From Methanosarcinaceae archaeon (GTDB taxonomy: Archaea > Halobacteriota > Methanosarcinia > Methanosarcinales > Methanosarcinaceae): a stretch of DNA of 13,282 nt. Positions 12,894 to 13,282 of this stretch are shown here, piece after piece (the stretch's first letter is position 1; the number at the start of each line of letters is the position of its first letter). The stretch is taken from the NCBI GenBank assembly GCA_030609665.1, contig JAUWBW010000023.1:1-13282 (forward strand). Direction: 5' to 3'. Both the position numbers and the translations under genes were made by a program. The notes under the pieces are model-generated. The model did not search any database. It saw only the letters and a program-made list of their open reading frames with translations, and was not told the origin of the DNA.

Positions 12894-12910
12894 AACCGCC
12901 GCAGGCGGCA
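12894..12910 (+). repeat. GC-rich palindromic hairpin, copy 1 of an inverted pair
   Basis: AACCGCCGCAGGCGGCA; its core CCGCC-GCA-GGCGG is itself a 5-bp hairpin. The exact reverse complement occurs at 13036-13052. It follows the DGC gene by 53 bases. Confidence 0.7.
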
Positions 12911-13035
12911 CATTCTCACGCTATTGACCTGCTACAAATACGCCAAAATATATCCATCACAAGTGCATTACACTTTTACAAATAAAAATTACGTTAATTG
13001 TTGGGATGCATTTATATTTTAGTTATTATGAAATA
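12911..13035. other. AT-rich spacer between the two GC-rich hairpins
   Basis: This 125-base spacer shows no gene. AAGTG (12961-12965) and CACTT (12971-12975) form a small stem followed by TTT, a weak plus-strand terminator candidate for the redox operon. The whole 12894-13052 unit may be a small mobile or structural repeat. Confidence 0.4.
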
Positions 13036-13052
13036 TGCCGCCTGCGGCGGTT
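13036..13052 (-). repeat. GC-rich palindromic hairpin, copy 2 of an inverted pair
   Basis: TGCCGCCTGCGGCGGTT, exact reverse complement of copy 1. It lies 28 bases beyond the stop of the convergent phosphoesterase gene, where it could act as that gene's terminator. Confidence 0.7.
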
Positions 13053-13079
13053 CAAGTTCCTTTTTTCTCATTAACCAGC

Positions 13080-13282
13080 CTACAATTCAACAATCTCAAC
13101 ATCCAATGTAGCAACATCAAGAAGCGCAACCGTTCGCTTTCCTGTAAGCACGCCCGATGTCTCCCCTGGATTGATTACCGGCGTGCCCTTGATATTCTCA
13201 ACTCCGGCGTCATGGGTGTGTCCCCGAACAACGATATCGAAATCACCTGATGCTGCAAGTGCTTTTACTGCGGCTTCATTTG
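13080..13282 (-). CDS. YfcE/MJ0936-type metallophosphoesterase, C-terminal part (cut by window edge)
   Basis: The minus strand from the window edge reads NEAAVKALAASGDFDIVVRGHTHDAGVENIKGTPVINPGETSGVLTGKRTVALLDVATLDVEIVEL and stops at TAG (13082-13080). GHTHDA gives the two last metal-binding His of the calcineurin-like fold, and INPGE with the closing strands is the end of MJ0936/YfcE phosphodiesterases, which are about 165-180 residues long. About two thirds of the protein is outside the window. Known family members hydrolyse artificial phosphodiesters; the cellular substrate is unclear. It is a different protein from the phosphoesterase at 10623: the C-terminal region is shorter and reads NPGETSG rather than NPGSVGQSRDG. 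Confidence 0.85.
   Translation of the reverse strand, partial: NEAAVKALAASGDFDIVVRGHTHDAGVENIKGTPVINPGETSGVLTGKRTVALLDVATLDVEIVEL

Noticed and set aside
1..13282. CRISPR array, tRNA or rRNA genes
   Set aside because: No regularly spaced direct repeats, no cloverleaf with a TTCRANNC arm and no conserved rRNA stretch were found on reading both strands by eye.

Overview
The window looks like the genome of a methanogen-type euryarchaeon, most likely near Methanosarcinales or the related ANME lineages. The signs are TATA-type promoters, genes with little or no leader mixed with genes carrying GAGG-type ribosome binding sites, a SAMP2/Urm1-like modifier, a DUF2117 protein, a COG4738-type winged-helix regulator, a LarA homologue, and an IS1634/IS4-like DDE element. 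The lineage is inferred from gene content only; no rRNA or tRNA gene was seen.

Layout. 1-560 (-): 5' part of a nucleotide-sugar (UDP-glucose type) dehydrogenase, cut by the window edge. 561-827: a regulatory stretch with two short palindromes and a perfect 15-bp inverted repeat, serving a two-gene unit (+): a 41-residue charged protein of unknown function, overlapping a SAMP2-like ubiquitin-fold protein that ends in Gly-Gly. 1222-1602 (-): winged-helix regulator. 1751-2878 (-): DUF2117 protein, divergent from 3217-4458 (+): a LarA-family nickel-pincer enzyme with its full set of cofactor residues. 4544 to about 5375 (-): C-terminal half of a sodium:solute symporter. It is joined head to head at about 5372-5381 to the last ~63 codons of cbiQ (+), which runs by stop/start overlap into cbiO with a His-rich tail. 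Both genes lack their 5' ends, so this is a rearrangement breakpoint or an assembly chimera.

6557-8473: a complete insertion sequence with 16-bp perfect terminal inverted repeats, a 5-bp target duplication (TTAGA) and an intact DDE transposase. It sits between cbiO and a methyltransferase (8485-9357, -) whose N-terminal half resembles a degenerate TrmO/TsaA barrel. The methyltransferase shares a short divergent promoter with an ArsP/COG0701-type permease (9459-10499, +).

10623-12840 (+) reads as one operon: metallophosphoesterase, 2[4Fe-4S] ferredoxin, a zinc-ribbon reading frame with a probable frameshift, a thioredoxin-fold CAKC protein, an OsmC-family protein and a DGC-domain putative zinc-binding protein. 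With the permease and methyltransferase it suggests a thiol, metal or metalloid handling island; that role is inferred. The window ends with two inverted copies of a 17-bp GC-rich hairpin and the 3' end of a second, YfcE/MJ0936-like phosphoesterase (-).
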